DNA from: Amycolatopsis pretoriensis
GTDB lineage: Bacteria; Actinomycetota; Actinomycetes; Mycobacteriales; Pseudonocardiaceae
Direction: 5' to 3'
Assembly: GCF_900107925.1 (NCBI RefSeq)
Contig: NZ_FNUJ01000011.1
Location: forward strand, 62,001 to 126,000
DNA: 64,000 bases
Below, piece by piece: positions 37,135 to 46,579 of this stretch. A program made the position numbers and the translations under genes. Within the stretch, counting starts at the first letter, position 1, and each line of letters begins with the position of its first letter. Below the pieces are notes generated by a model that saw only the letters and a program-made list of their open reading frames with translations, was not told the DNA's origin and made no database searches.

Positions 37135-38756
37135 ACGTCGATCGTCCTTCCCCTCGGGGATTCCGGCTGCGGCGGCGGTGGTGCGACGGGCGCCTCGACG
37201 TCGTCGGAAGTGTCCGTCGCCGCGACGGCCCGGGTCTGCGCCCAGTTCCGGATGGCCAGGATTTCGTCGGCCTGGGTGACCGACAGCGGCACGGTCGACT
37301 TCACCGCGCGCACGAGGTCGTCGCGGCGCAGCGGCCGTTTCTCGGCGAACGCGTCGACCAGGGCGGCCAGCACGGCCTGCTCGATCTCGGCGCCGCTGTA
37401 GCCCGCGCTGACGTCGGCGAGCTCGGCGAACAGCGCGTCTTCGAGACGCAGCTCGCTCGCCACGAAGGTGTCGGTGACGCGCCGGCGCAAGTGGATCCGC
37501 CAGATCGCGGCGCGCTCGGGGCCCGAGGGCAGGTCGACGAAGAAGATCTCGTCGAACCGGCCCTTGCGCAGGAACTCCGGCGGCAGTGAATCGACCTGGT
37601 TCGCGGTGGCCATCACGAACACCGGCGCCGACTTCTCCTGCATCCACGACAGGAACGTGCCGAACACGCGCCGCGCGGTGCCGCCGTCGCCACCGCCGCC
37701 CGCGCCGGCGAGGCCCTTCTCGATCTCGTCGACCCACAGCACGCACGGCGCGATGCCCTCCGCGGTGCGGATGACCGTGCGGATGTTCTTCTCGCTGGAG
37801 CCGACCAGCCCGGCGAAGACGCGGCCCAGGTCCAGGCGCAGCAGCGGCAGCCGCCACATGTTCGCGACGCACACCGCGGACAGGCTCTTGCCGCAGCCGG
37901 GCACGCCGGTGAGCAGCAGGCCCTTCGGCGCGGCGAGGTTGTACGCCGACGCGGCCGGGGTCCAGGTGCCGGTGCGCTTGGTGAGCCACCGCTTGAGCCG
38001 GTCGAGGCCACCGACGGCGTCGAAGCTCGTTTCCGCCGGCACGATGTCGAGCATCCCGGACCGCCGGACGGCCTGGCGCTTCTCGGCGAGGATCAGCTCG
38101 AGGTCGCTGGGGTCGAGCCCGCCACCCTCGACGAGCGCCCGGGCGAACGCGTTCTCGGCCTCGGGCAGCGTGAGACCCCTCGCGGCGGCGACGATCATGT
38201 CCCGGTCGTCGCGGTCGATGCTGATCCGGACGTTCTGCCGGTGCGCGGCGACCATGCCGTCCAGCAGTTCGCCGATCTGGCGCTGGTCGGGCAGCGGGAA
38301 GTCGACGACGGTCGCGTCGTGTTCCAGCTCCGGCGGCACGGGCAGCGACGGCGACACGAGGATGAGGCTGAGCGGCACCGGCCGGTTCTTGAACGCGGCG
38401 GCGAGCTCGCGCAGCCGGCGCACGACGTCGGGATCGGGGCGGTGCCCGCCTTCGGAGACCAGCGACGGGTGCAGGTCGGCGAACACGAACACGGCCGGTT
38501 CGCCCCAGCCGTAGATCCGTTCGAGCGCGGCGGCCGCGCTGCGGGTCTCGCTGATCGGCGGGCCACCCGCGGGGGCCAGCCCGGTGGTCGACGACCAGAC
38601 GTACACGCGCCGCGGCGTGCGGAGCCGCTGCTGGTCTTCGGCGACCGCGCGGATCTCCCGCAGCACCCGCTGCTCTTCGTGCGTCTCGACGACCAGCAGC
38701 GGGTAGCGCGCCTGCAGCAGCTGGGTCAGCTCGTCGCGAAACCCCTGGCCGGCCAT
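37131..38756 (-). CDS. Ycf46-type AAA+ ATPase
   Basis: 541-residue AAA+ protein of the Ycf46 family. The N-terminal half (1-230) is a degenerate ATPase-like domain with ARYPLLVVETHEEQRVLREI and VFVFADLHP. The C-terminal AAA+ module has Walker A GVPGCGKS (284-291), Walker B VLWVDEIEKG (339-348), sensor-1 ATANQVD and Arg-finger region LRKGRFDEIFFVDLP. The usual order in Ycf46 proteins is the same. First gene of the five-gene operon, ATG at 38756. Likely remodels or assembles the partner proteins; Ycf46 has been linked to carbon uptake in cyanobacteria, which does not explain its presence here. Confidence 0.88.
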   Translation of the reverse strand: MAGQGFRDELTQLLQARYPLLVVETHEEQRVLREIRAVAEDQQRLRTPRRVYVWSSTTGLAPAGGPPISETRSAAAALERIYGWGEPAVFVFADLHPSLVSEGGHRPDPDVVRRLRELAAAFKNRPVPLSLILVSPSLPVPPELEHDATVVDFPLPDQRQIGELLDGMVAAHRQNVRISIDRDDRDMIVAAARGLTLPEAENAFARALVEGGGLDPSDLELILAEKRQAVRRSGMLDIVPAETSFDAVGGLDRLKRWLTKRTGTWTPAASAYNLAAPKGLLLTGVPGCGKSLSAVCVANMWRLPLLRLDLGRVFAGLVGSSEKNIRTVIRTAEGIAPCVLWVDEIEKGLAGAGGGGDGGTARRVFGTFLSWMQEKSAPVFVMATANQVDSLPPEFLRKGRFDEIFFVDLPSGPERAAIWRIHLRRRVTDTFVASELRLEDALFAELADVSAGYSGAEIEQAVLAALVDAFAEKRPLRRDDLVRAVKSTVPLSVTQADEILAIRNWAQTRAVAATDTSDDVEAPVAPPPPQPESPRGRTIDV

Positions 38757-38833
38757 CGATCGCCCCCTCGAAGTCCGTCCGGACCTTACCAGCGCCGCGA
38801 TCGCGGAACGGCTCCGCGCGCTCGTAGGTTGTC

Positions 38834-38856
38834 CTCTACCTAGGGGCTAGGTAGAG
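38834..38856. promoter_or_regulatory. PadR operator overlapping a leaderless promoter
   Basis: CTCTACCTA-GGGGC-TAGGTAGAG is a perfect 9-bp inverted repeat. A -10-like TAGAGT (38853-38858) lies six bases before the padR ATG, the spacing of a leaderless transcript. It is also within the divergent promoter of the Ycf46 operon (start 38756). Confidence 0.65.
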
Positions 38857-38863
38857 TACGATC

Positions 38864-39205
38864 ATGACTCGATCCCGGGAGCCCAGGATGACGCTGCCGA
38901 CGCAGCTCGTCCTGCGGGTGCTGATGGCCGATCCGGCGAGGGAGCTGTACGGGTTGCAGATCTGCGGCGAAGCGGGGCTGCCCAGCGGCACGATCCACCC
39001 GATCCTGGCCCGGCTCGAGCGGGTCGGCTGGCTGTCCAGCCGCTGGGAGACGGTCGACACGCGCGAAGAGGGCCGGCCCCGGCGCCGGTACTACCGCATC
39101 GACCCGGCCGCGATGGGGCTCGTGCACGCGGCCCTGCTGCGGGCCGAGGCGTCCGCGCAGGGGCTGGGCCGCCTGCGGCCGCACCTGGCCGACGGTGCCT
39201 CATGA
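38864..39205 (+). CDS. PadR-family transcriptional regulator
   Basis: 113-residue winged-helix PadR protein: LPTQLVLRVLMADPARELYGLQICGEAGLPSGTIHPILARLERVG, wing REEGRPRRRYYRID. Probably leaderless at ATG 38864. An almost certain self-operator lies just upstream and could also control the divergent Ycf46 operon. Its stop overlaps the next gene start (ATGA). Ligand unknown. Confidence 0.87.
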   Translation: MTRSREPRMTLPTQLVLRVLMADPARELYGLQICGEAGLPSGTIHPILARLERVGWLSSRWETVDTREEGRPRRRYYRIDPAAMGLVHAALLRAEASAQGLGRLRPHLADGAS

Positions 39206-39936
39206 GCAGTGCCGACCACCTCCGGGTCGTCGCCCGCGCGCTCGCGCAGGACCGCGATCTGGTCGGAGAGCTGGACTCGATCTTCAGCCGGGCCCAGGCG
39301 CTCAACATCGACTTCCGCGGAACCGCCCGCCTCCGGCTGCGGCAGCGGGTCCACCAGCTCGTGGGCAACCTCGATCGCGAGCGGGCGCTGCTGGACGGCG
39401 TCGACGTCCACGCCGTCGGCCCGCGAGCCGGTGAGCTCGCGGCCGGCGTCGAACGGAGCCTCGGCCGCGCTCAGGAGCTCGCCGTGTCCTTCGGGCGGAC
39501 GCTGGAACTGGGCGGCCTCCTCGACCTCGACCAACGGCCCGCTTCGGCCGTTCTCGTGGCCGTGGCGCACGCCCTCGACGACTCCGTGGCCGCGGTCGCG
39601 GCGCTGACGGGCGTCTGCGCGCAATCGCCCGAGCCCGCGGCGTCGGCGCGTCGCGCGCCCCTGTGGGTGTCGCAGCGCGTGGCCGGTTTCGCCGTCCGGC
39701 TCCTGCCCTGGGAGGAACGCCAGCGCTACCTCGACGAGTACGTCAGCGAACTCGACGAGCTGGCGCAGACCGAGAACCTGTCCCGGCGGGCCCAGCTCTG
39801 GCACGCGCTGCGGCTGCTGGCGCGCACCCCGGCGTTGAGGTTCGCGTTGCGCGCCACCGAACCCCAGGCGCCGCGGGCGAGGAGCACGGCCATGTCCCGC
39901 CTGGCCGGGCTGATCACCCCGTGGTCCGATGTGTGA
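39202..39936 (+). CDS. Uncharacterised helical protein coupled to PadR
   Basis: 244-residue Ala/Leu/Arg-rich protein with no family I recognise. The first 150 residues look helical (HLRVVARALAQDRDLVGELDSIF, VHQLVGNLDRERALLDG). The C-terminus has RLLPWEERQRYLDEYVSELDEL. No signal peptide and no clear membrane segment. ATG overlaps the PadR stop, and its 3' end overlaps the cyclase-like gene by 8 bases. PadR-coupled genes are often the regulated effectors. Function unknown. Confidence 0.65.
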   Translation: MSSADHLRVVARALAQDRDLVGELDSIFSRAQALNIDFRGTARLRLRQRVHQLVGNLDRERALLDGVDVHAVGPRAGELAAGVERSLGRAQELAVSFGRTLELGGLLDLDQRPASAVLVAVAHALDDSVAAVAALTGVCAQSPEPAASARRAPLWVSQRVAGFAVRLLPWEERQRYLDEYVSELDELAQTENLSRRAQLWHALRLLARTPALRFALRATEPQAPRARSTAMSRLAGLITPWSDV

Positions 39937-40573
39937 CGACGGCCGGGGCCGGAGGACGCACGCGCGGGCCGCGGTCCACCGGACCGTGCTCGTCGTCGAC
40001 GTCGAGGAGTACGGGCAGGCGTGGCGGACGACGCCGCACCGGCTCGCGCTGCGGGAGGGCTTGGACCGGGCCCTGCGCCGGGCGTTCGACGACACCGGCG
40101 TCGCGCTGGCCGACTGCCGGGTGGAGGACTGCGGAGACGGCGCGTTCATCCTCGTTCCCGCCCAGATCCCGAAGGGCCCGCTGGTCGAGTCGCTGCCCTA
40201 CGCGTTGGCCGATGCGTTGCGGCAGCACAACAAGAGCCACCCGGCCGAGGAGCGCATCCGGCTGCGGATGGCGCTGCACGCCGGGGAAGTCGCCTTCGAC
40301 GACCGGGGCGTCACCGCGCCGGCGATCAACAAGGCCTTCCGGCTGCTCGAGGCGCAACCGGTCAAAAGGGAGCTGCGCACGTCGCCCGGCGTGCTCGTCG
40401 TGGTCACCTCCGAATGGTTCTTCGACGAGGTGGTGCGGCACAGCTGCGCGATCGACCCCGCCACGTTCCGGCCCGTGGCGGTCGAGGTGAAGGAAACGGT
40501 GACGACCGGCTGGGTCTGCCGTCCCGATCACCCGTACCCCGCTGAGCTGGCTGCGAGCGGGTTCGCTTCCTAG
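39929..40573 (+). CDS. Class III nucleotide cyclase-like protein
   Basis: 214-residue single-domain protein resembling class III adenylate/guanylate cyclases. Metal-binding Asp positions are present in VVDVEEYG and CGDGAFI; the RMALHAGEV strand and the transition-state segment [13 protein letters not shown] keep Asn and Arg. The usual substrate-selecting Lys is replaced (EDCGDG), so the substrate may not be ATP, or the enzyme may be inactive. No sensory domain is attached. ATG 39929. Part of a PadR/unknown/cyclase trio. Confidence 0.7.
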   Translation: MCDDGRGRRTHARAAVHRTVLVVDVEEYGQAWRTTPHRLALREGLDRALRRAFDDTGVALADCRVEDCGDGAFILVPAQIPKGPLVESLPYALADALRQHNKSHPAEERIRLRMALHAGEVAFDDRGVTAPAINKAFRLLEAQPVKRELRTSPGVLVVVTSEWFFDEVVRHSCAIDPATFRPVAVEVKETVTTGWVCRPDHPYPAELAASGFAS

Positions 40574-40611
40574 ACTCGGGTCGCCCGACGAAGACGTCAC
40601 TGGGAGGCACC

Positions 40612-42270
40612 ATGCCTGACGCGCCCGCCCTGCCGAGCTACGCCTCGGGAATCTCCGAGGTCCCGCTGCTCGGGGACACCATCGGGGACAACTTCGACCG
40701 GACGGTGGCCGCCTTCGGGGACCGGGACGCCCTCGTCGACCGGACCGCCGGCCGCCGGTGGACGTACCGGGAGCTCGCCGCCGAGGTGAACGCCCTCGCC
40801 CTCGGGCTGGTGGCGCAGGGGATCGGCAAGGGCGACCGGGTCGGGATCTGGTCGCCGAACCGGGCCGAGTGGACGTTCCTGCAGTACGCGACGGCCAAGA
40901 TCGGCGCGATCCTGGTCAACATCAACCCCGCCTACCGGTCGCACGAACTGGAGTACGTGCTCAACCAGGCCGGCATCCGGCTGCTGGTCGCCTCCGACAA
41001 GTTCAAGACGTCCGACTACCCGGCGATGGTCGACGAGGTGCGCGAGAAGTGCGCCGCGCTCGAACACGTCGTCATCCTGGGCGGCGACAGCTGGCAGGCG
41101 CTGATGGACGCGGGCTGGCAGGGCGACCCGGGGCAGTTGACGCACCTGCAGGCCGGGCTGTCGGCCGACGACCCGATCAACATCCAGTACACCTCCGGGA
41201 CCACCGGCTTCCCCAAGGGCGCCACGCTGTCCCACCACAACATCCTGAACAACGGCTACTTCGTCGGCGAGCTCTGCAACTACACCGAACAGGACAAGGT
41301 CTGCATCCCGGTGCCCTTCTACCACTGCTTCGGCATGGTGATGGGCAACCTCGCGTGCACCAGCCACGGCTCGTGCATGGTGATCCCGGCACCCGCGTTC
41401 GATCCGAAAGCGACGCTGGAAGCGGTGTCGGCCGAGCAGTGCACGTCGCTCTACGGCGTGCCGACGATGTTCATCGCCGAGCTGAACCACCCGGACTTCG
41501 CGAGCTTCGACCTGTCGTCGCTGCGCACCGGCATCATGGCGGGCTCGCCGTGCCCGGTCGAGGTGATGAAGCAGGTCATCGACCGGATGGGCATGGGCGA
41601 GGTGTCGATCTGCTACGGCATGACCGAGACGTCTCCGGTGTCGACGCAAACCCGCGCGGACGACTCGATCGAGCGCCGCGTGTCGACGGTCGGGCGCGTC
41701 GGGCCGCACCTGGAGGTCAAGGTCGTCGACCCGGAGACGGGTCTGACGGTGCCGCGCGGCGAGCCGGGCGAGCTGTGCACGCGCGGGTATTCGGTGATGC
41801 TCGGGTACTGGGAGCAGCCGGACAAGACGGCGGAAGCGATCGATAAGGCGCGCTGGATGCACACGGGCGACCTGGCGATCATGGACGGCGACGGCTACCT
41901 CAACATCACCGGCCGCATCAAGGACATGGTCATCCGCGGCGGGGAAAACCTGTACCCGCGCGAGATCGAGGAATTCCTCTACACGCACCCGGACATCCTG
42001 GACGCGCAGGTCATCGGCGTCCCGGACGAGAAGTACGGCGAAGAGCTGATGGCGTGGGTCCGCATGCGCGAAGGCGCGGAGCCGTTGACGGCGGAGAAGG
42101 TGCGCGAGTTCTGCGAAGGCAAGCTGGCGCGCTACAAGGTTCCGCGGTACGTGCACGTCGTCGAGGAGTTCCCGATGACGGTGACGGGCAAGGTCCGCAA
42201 GGTCGAGATGCGCGAGAAGTCGATCAGCTTGCTGGGCTTGGAAAAGGCGGCGGCGGCCAAGCACGCCTAA
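40612..42270 (+). CDS. Fatty-acyl-CoA synthetase (AMP-binding, FadD-type)
   Basis: 552-residue ANL-superfamily enzyme that activates a carboxylic acid with ATP and CoA. Motifs: [18 protein letters not shown] (A3), [10 protein letters not shown] (A5), [22 protein letters not shown] (A7-A8), and the catalytic Lys in VTGKVRK (A10). Closest to the actinobacterial FadD35/AMP-dependent synthetase group acting on medium to long chains. ATG at 40612 after GGGAGG. Stand-alone. Confidence 0.92.
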   Translation: MPDAPALPSYASGISEVPLLGDTIGDNFDRTVAAFGDRDALVDRTAGRRWTYRELAAEVNALALGLVAQGIGKGDRVGIWSPNRAEWTFLQYATAKIGAILVNINPAYRSHELEYVLNQAGIRLLVASDKFKTSDYPAMVDEVREKCAALEHVVILGGDSWQALMDAGWQGDPGQLTHLQAGLSADDPINIQYTSGTTGFPKGATLSHHNILNNGYFVGELCNYTEQDKVCIPVPFYHCFGMVMGNLACTSHGSCMVIPAPAFDPKATLEAVSAEQCTSLYGVPTMFIAELNHPDFASFDLSSLRTGIMAGSPCPVEVMKQVIDRMGMGEVSICYGMTETSPVSTQTRADDSIERRVSTVGRVGPHLEVKVVDPETGLTVPRGEPGELCTRGYSVMLGYWEQPDKTAEAIDKARWMHTGDLAIMDGDGYLNITGRIKDMVIRGGENLYPREIEEFLYTHPDILDAQVIGVPDEKYGEELMAWVRMREGAEPLTAEKVREFCEGKLARYKVPRYVHVVEEFPMTVTGKVRKVEMREKSISLLGLEKAAAAKHA

Positions 42271-42356
42271 ACCGGCCGGGGCGGCCGTGCGTTGACCCTT
42301 CGCGGCGGAGGGGGCGCTTCCACCCGGAAGCGACGGAAGCCGCCGGAGGGGGAGTC

Positions 42357-43496
42357 ATGCTGTCCTGCCTGAAGAAGCCGCTCACCGTGGGGACGCTGCT
42401 CGTGGCGGCCGCGGTCGGCCTGCCGGGGGTGGCGGCCGCGGCCGCCGTCGCGCCGGTCGACCTGGGCACCCTGCCGGGTGACCGGTTCAGCTCCGTGGCC
42501 GCGATCAACGCCGGCGGCACCATGGTCGGCGAGTCGTACCCGCAGGACGCGCGCCTGCGGTACCACCCGGTGAAGTGGGACCGGCAGGGCCGGATCAGCG
42601 CCCTGCCGACGCTGGGCGGCGAGCTGGGCAGCGCGGTCGCCGTGAACGACGCCGGGGTCGCCGTGGGCTGGGCCGACGACGCGAACGGCGACCAGCACGC
42701 GGTCCGCTGGGCCCCGGACGGCTCGGTCACCGCGCTGCCGTGGGCGGGGTCGTCCGACGCGGTCGTCATCAGCCGGACCGGCGTGGTCGCCGGCGGCGGA
42801 AGCGACTCGCAGGGGACGTACGTCTCGGTCCGCTGGGCTCCGGACGGCTCGGTCACCCGGCTCGCGTCGCTGCCCGGCGGCGGGCAGGCCATCGTCACCG
42901 GGATCACCGGGGACGGGGCGCTGATCAGCGGCAACGCCGTGGACGCCGCCGGCAACCAGCACGCGGTCCGCTGGACCGCCACCGGCGCGATCACCGACCT
43001 CTCGCCGGGCAACCAGGGCAACCCCGGCGCCACGGCGGTCGCGATCAACGACTTCGGGGTGATCGCCGGGACCGTCACCGAGGCCGGCTGGCCGGCCCCG
43101 GTGGCCTGGACGCGGGACGGCCGGCAGGTGCGGCTCGGCTGGCCGGCGTCACCGGCCTCCGCGACGCCGCGGGCGATCAACCGCGCCGGGGTGGTCGTCG
43201 GCAGCGGGTACGTCGACTTCGCCCAGTACCGGGCCCTGCGCTGGACCGCCGGCGGCGTGACCGTGCTGGAGAGCGAGCGGCGTTCGGAAGCGGTGGCGCT
43301 CAATGCGTCGGGCACGGTTGTCGGCAACGTCGAATCGGTGGCGGCCCGCTGGGACGCCGACGGCACGGAGACGAACCTCGGCGCCCTGCCCGGCGGTGAG
43401 CACAGCTGGGCGACCGGGATCGCCCCCGACGGGACGATCATCGGGTATTCCGACCTGGACTACGGCTGGCACGCGGTCTACTGGCCGGCCGGCTGA
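42357..43496 (+). CDS. Secreted HAF-repeat beta-propeller-like protein
   Basis: 379-residue exported protein. Signal peptide KKPLTVGTLLVAAAVGLPGVAAA, then about seven repeats of the extracellular HAF type, each with 'AINxxGxxVG' and 'xAVRWxxDGxVTxL' (for example VAVNDAGVAVGWADD, HAVRWAPDGSVTAL). Probably a beta propeller; ligand unknown. ATG at 42357 after GGAGGGGGA. A perfect terminator hairpin follows its stop at 43501. Confidence 0.85.
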   Translation: MLSCLKKPLTVGTLLVAAAVGLPGVAAAAAVAPVDLGTLPGDRFSSVAAINAGGTMVGESYPQDARLRYHPVKWDRQGRISALPTLGGELGSAVAVNDAGVAVGWADDANGDQHAVRWAPDGSVTALPWAGSSDAVVISRTGVVAGGGSDSQGTYVSVRWAPDGSVTRLASLPGGGQAIVTGITGDGALISGNAVDAAGNQHAVRWTATGAITDLSPGNQGNPGATAVAINDFGVIAGTVTEAGWPAPVAWTRDGRQVRLGWPASPASATPRAINRAGVVVGSGYVDFAQYRALRWTAGGVTVLESERRSEAVALNASGTVVGNVESVAARWDADGTETNLGALPGGEHSWATGIAPDGTIIGYSDLDYGWHAVYWPAG

Positions 43497-43500
43497 AATC

Positions 43501-43532
43501 CACGAGGGGCACCTGGGCAGGTGCCCCTCGTG
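43501..43532. terminator. Bidirectional terminator
   Basis: CACGAGGGGCACCT, loop GGGC, AGGTGCCCCTCGTG: perfect 14-bp stem between the convergent HAF-repeat gene and the R2-like oxidase gene. Confidence 0.8.
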
Positions 43533-43539
43533 GCACGGC

Positions 43540-44508
43540 TCAGGAAACCGACGCGGCCGCTTCCGCGATCGCCTTCGCGTCTTCCTCGCCGAAGGTTTCT
43601 TCAAGTTGCTCCGGCGAATAGTCCAGATCGATCTGCCCCACCGGCATCCCGCGCGCCGACTCGATCGCGCCCAGGCGGCGCTGGGCGCGGTCCGCCGCGT
43701 ACTGGATGATCTCTTCCGGATCGTTGTCGAACGGGACCTCCTCGAACTGGTCCTGCACCCACTGGATCATGTTCAGCGCGTGCGGCAGCAGCTCACCCAT
43801 CCGCTGCTGTACCGCGTCCCACAGCGCGTCGTCCGCGGCGACGTGGCGGCGGCACGTGAACGTCCCCCACGCCATGTGGCGGCGCTCGTCGTCGCCGATG
43901 CGGCGGACCAGTTCCTGCATGCCCGGCAGGATGTCGTTCTGCGTGCAGATCAGCTGCCAGGAGTAGTACCCCGTCAGCGCGAGGCTGCCCTCGATCACGT
44001 GGTTGTACGTCACGCTCGCGCGGATCTGGTTGAGGGGACTCGGATCGTCCTCCAGCGCCCGCAGCGACTGCGGTAGTTCTTCGTAGAAGAGCTTGCGGTA
44101 GTGCGGGTTTTCGGCGACATACGGGTGGAGGTCCGCCGTCAGCCCGACCGCGTCCATCCAGCGCCGGAACACTTCCGTGTGCTTGGCCTCCTCGAAGCAG
44201 AACTGCGTCAGGTACATCTCGTCGCCGAAGCGGCCGGTCGCCGACATCGCCCGCATGAACGGCTGGATGTCCTCCGTGACGGCCTCTTCGCCGGCGATGA
44301 ACTGCGCGACCAGGTACGTCGTCGAACGCTTCTGCTCGTCGTTCAGCGTGTCCCAGCCGGCGCGCTCGCGGCTGAAGTCGATGTCGGCCGGGTTCCAGAA
44401 CTTCTTGTTGCCCTTGACGAACAGGCGCAGCGGGAACGAATCCCAGTTCAGCCCGCCCTTGCGCAGGGAGGAGAAGCCGGTCCGCAGTTCGGAGAGCGTG
44501 TCGGTCAT
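43540..44508 (-). CDS. R2-like ligand-binding oxidase (R2lox, Mn/Fe)
   Basis: 322-residue ferritin-like protein. With a constant offset of six from the M. tuberculosis R2lox (Rv0233), every known residue is present: ligands Glu74, Glu107, His110, Glu173, Glu208, His211, and the Val77-Tyr168 pair that forms the ether cross-link. Such enzymes hold a Mn/Fe centre and a fatty-acid-like ligand; the physiological substrate is not known. ATG at 44508 overlaps the TetR stop, so regulator and oxidase are coupled. Confidence 0.93.
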   Translation of the reverse strand: MTDTLSELRTGFSSLRKGGLNWDSFPLRLFVKGNKKFWNPADIDFSRERAGWDTLNDEQKRSTTYLVAQFIAGEEAVTEDIQPFMRAMSATGRFGDEMYLTQFCFEEAKHTEVFRRWMDAVGLTADLHPYVAENPHYRKLFYEELPQSLRALEDDPSPLNQIRASVTYNHVIEGSLALTGYYSWQLICTQNDILPGMQELVRRIGDDERRHMAWGTFTCRRHVAADDALWDAVQQRMGELLPHALNMIQWVQDQFEEVPFDNDPEEIIQYAADRAQRRLGAIESARGMPVGQIDLDYSPEQLEETFGEEDAKAIAEAAASVS

Positions 44509-45104
44509 CGTTTCACTCCATTGTGGACGAATTGGCGGATGACGGGTTCGAGCACGGTGGTGACGGAGTCGGCGGCCTCCGTCGCCGAGTGCGTCGGGAG
44601 CACCAGGTGTGACAGGGAAAGCCGCACGACGGTCTCCGCGAGCAGGGCGGCGGCTTCGGCCGAGAGCCCCGGTTCGAATTCGCGGTACTGCTCGGCGGCG
44701 AGGTCCGCGGCCGCGGTGAGGATCGGCTCGCCCCGGCTCGTGAGCAGCGGCAGCAGGTCCTCACCCGCTTCGGTGCCGAGCGCCGCCGCGACCAGGCGGT
44801 TCTCCCGCGCGTGCTCGATCGTGTAGACGACGGCGTGGTGGATGCCCGCGAGCAGCCCGTCCGCCGTTTCGAACCGCTGCCGGATCCCGTCGAGGAACTC
44901 CGCCGCGGTCCGCAGCGCCACCGCCTGGGTCAGCGCCGCCTTGTTGCCGAACTCGTTGTAGACGGTTTGCCTGCTCACGCCCGCTTTCGCCGCGACGTCG
45001 GCCATCCGCAGGCCCGCGTGCCCGCGGTCCGGCAGCAGGTCGGCCGCGGCGTCGAGGAGCGCTTCCCGCAGGGACGCCTTCGTCCGGTCAGTGAAGCTGG
45101 TCAC
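44505..45104 (-). CDS. TetR-family regulator of R2lox
   Basis: 199-residue TetR protein: HTH near residues 31-53 ([24 protein letters not shown]), helical ligand-binding domain after. GTG at 45104. It is first in a two-gene operon with R2lox, so it probably controls its own operon. An inverted repeat CTTGACA-N13-TGTCAAG (45113-45139) in the promoter is a likely operator. Confidence 0.88.
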   Translation of the reverse strand: MTSFTDRTKASLREALLDAAADLLPDRGHAGLRMADVAAKAGVSRQTVYNEFGNKAALTQAVALRTAAEFLDGIRQRFETADGLLAGIHHAVVYTIEHARENRLVAAALGTEAGEDLLPLLTSRGEPILTAAADLAAEQYREFEPGLSAEAAALLAETVVRLSLSHLVLPTHSATEAADSVTTVLEPVIRQFVHNGVKR

Positions 45105-45112
45105 ATCCTCAC

Positions 45113-45139
45113 CTTGACACAGATGGGCGTGCTGTCAAG
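45113..45139. promoter_or_regulatory. Operator candidate CTTGACA-N13-TGTCAAG
   Basis: Perfect 7-bp arms starting 9 bases upstream of the TetR start in the 86-bp divergent gap to the HAD gene. One arm also reads TTGACA on the minus strand. Confidence 0.5.
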
Positions 45140-45190
45140 ACGGTGTACATGATCAGCTGACGTGTAAAACTGTCGGACCCTGCGGCTACC

Positions 45191-45817
45191 GTGTCGGTTG
45201 TGGGCATAACGGTGGGGTTCGACCTCGACATGACACTGATCGACGCGCGGCCGGGCATGGCCGCGGCGATGAACGCGCTCGGCGCCGAATCCGGCCTGCC
45301 GCTGGACGGCGAGGCGTTCGCGGCCAACCTCGGCCCGCCGCTCGACGACATCCTGCGCGGCTTCGAAGCGCCGGAGGAGCGCATCCCCGGCCTCGTCGAC
45401 CGGTTCCGCGCGATCTACCCCGAAGTGGTCGTGCCGAGCACGGTCGCGCTGCCGGGCGCGGTCGAGTCGCTGCGCGCGGTCCGGGAGGCCGGCGGGCGCA
45501 CGCTCGTCGTCACCGGCAAGTACGGGCCCAACGCGCAGCTGCACGTCGACGCGCTCGGGTTGGACGTCGACGAGGTCGTCGGCGAGCTGTGGTCGACGCG
45601 CAAGGCCGAGGCGCTCGTGGCACACGACGCGCGCGTGTATGTCGGAGATCACGCGGGCGACATCCGGGGCGCTTTGGCGGCCGGCGCGATCGCCGTCGGC
45701 GTCACGACCGGGCCGTGCGACCGCGCGCTCCTGCTGAGCGAAGGAGCGGAGGTGGTGTTCGAGTCGCTGACGGAGTTCCCGGAGTGGTTCGAGAAGACCT
45801 TTGCGGCCGTGCCTTAG
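45191..45817 (+). CDS. HAD-superfamily phosphatase
   Basis: 208-residue HAD hydrolase, phosphoglycolate-phosphatase-like. Motif I is DLDMTLID (Asp-x-Asp present), motif II LVVTGK, motif III Lys in TRKAEAL, motif [10 protein letters not shown]. The alpha-helical cap lies between motifs I and II. GTG at 45191; GTG 45200 is possible. Substrate unknown. Its stop overlaps the convergent small membrane protein gene. Confidence 0.85.
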   Translation: MSVVGITVGFDLDMTLIDARPGMAAAMNALGAESGLPLDGEAFAANLGPPLDDILRGFEAPEERIPGLVDRFRAIYPEVVVPSTVALPGAVESLRAVREAGGRTLVVTGKYGPNAQLHVDALGLDVDEVVGELWSTRKAEALVAHDARVYVGDHAGDIRGALAAGAIAVGVTTGPCDRALLLSEGAEVVFESLTEFPEWFEKTFAAVP

Positions 45818-46050
45818 TTCTTGGCGCGTGCCTCGCGGACCAGCGCGATCAGGCCCAGGAGCAGGCCCAGCGGGGTGACGACACCGGCACCGACGGACAG
45901 CCAGATCGGCAGGTTCTCGAGGCCGGCGGCGAACAGGATGAACACGGTGAGCACGGCCAGCATGCCGATGCCGAACAGCCCGATGCCGATGCGCATCAGG
46001 AACGGTTTGCCGGTGGCGGCCACGGCGGCCTCCTTCGTCGCCTTACTCAT
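45814..46050 (-). CDS. Small two-helix membrane protein
   Basis: 78 residues: short basic N-terminus ([20 protein letters not shown]), two hydrophobic segments (about 21-43 and 48-70) and a basic C-terminus (VREARAKN). No family recognised. ATG at 46050. Confidence 0.7.
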   Translation of the reverse strand: MSKATKEAAVAATGKPFLMRIGIGLFGIGMLAVLTVFILFAAGLENLPIWLSVGAGVVTPLGLLLGLIALVREARAKN

Positions 46051-46182
46051 GACGGAGAGGGTATCCGCCGGTATCGACTTCTCCCCAGGGCATGTGGCGA
46101 GATACCCTTTACCCAGCGCGCCCTGGGTACGCCCCCGGGCGCGTTCGTCATGAGCGGGACAGCAGAAGGATTGGTGAGGGAA

Positions 46183-46569
46183 GTGCCGACCGGCAAGGTC
46201 AAGTGGTACGACGCGGAGAAGGGGTTCGGGTTCGTCACGCAGGACGGTGGCGCCGACGTCTACATCCGCAAGGCCGCGCTGCCGCAGGGCGTCGAGGGGC
46301 TCAAAGCCGGGCAGCGGCTCGAGTTCGGCGTCGCCGACGGCCGTCGCGGTCCGCAGGCGCTCTCCGTCCGGCTGCTCGACCCGCCGCCGTCCGTCGCCGA
46401 GGCGCGCCGCCGCCCCGCGGAAGAGCTGCACGGCCTGATCGAGGACATGATCAAGCTCCTCGAGCTGAAGGTGCAGCCGGACCTGCGGCGCAATCGCTAC
46501 CCGGACCGCAAGCACACCAAGCAGATCGCCGAGATCATGCGCGCGGTCGCCCGGGACATCGATCCTTAA
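46183..46569 (+). CDS. cspB: Cold-shock-domain protein (CspB/Rv0871-like) with C-terminal extension
   Basis: 128 residues. The N-terminal cold-shock domain ([17 protein letters not shown] with RNP-1 [16 protein letters not shown] in place of the usual VFVHxS) binds single-stranded nucleic acid. The C-terminal 55 residues are helical and charged ([32 protein letters not shown]). GTG at 46183 matches the conserved [10 protein letters not shown] start. Same place and form as Rv0871 of M. tuberculosis. Confidence 0.88.
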   Translation: MPTGKVKWYDAEKGFGFVTQDGGADVYIRKAALPQGVEGLKAGQRLEFGVADGRRGPQALSVRLLDPPPSVAEARRRPAEELHGLIEDMIKLLELKVQPDLRRNRYPDRKHTKQIAEIMRAVARDIDP

Positions 46570-46579
46570 AGAGCGATCC

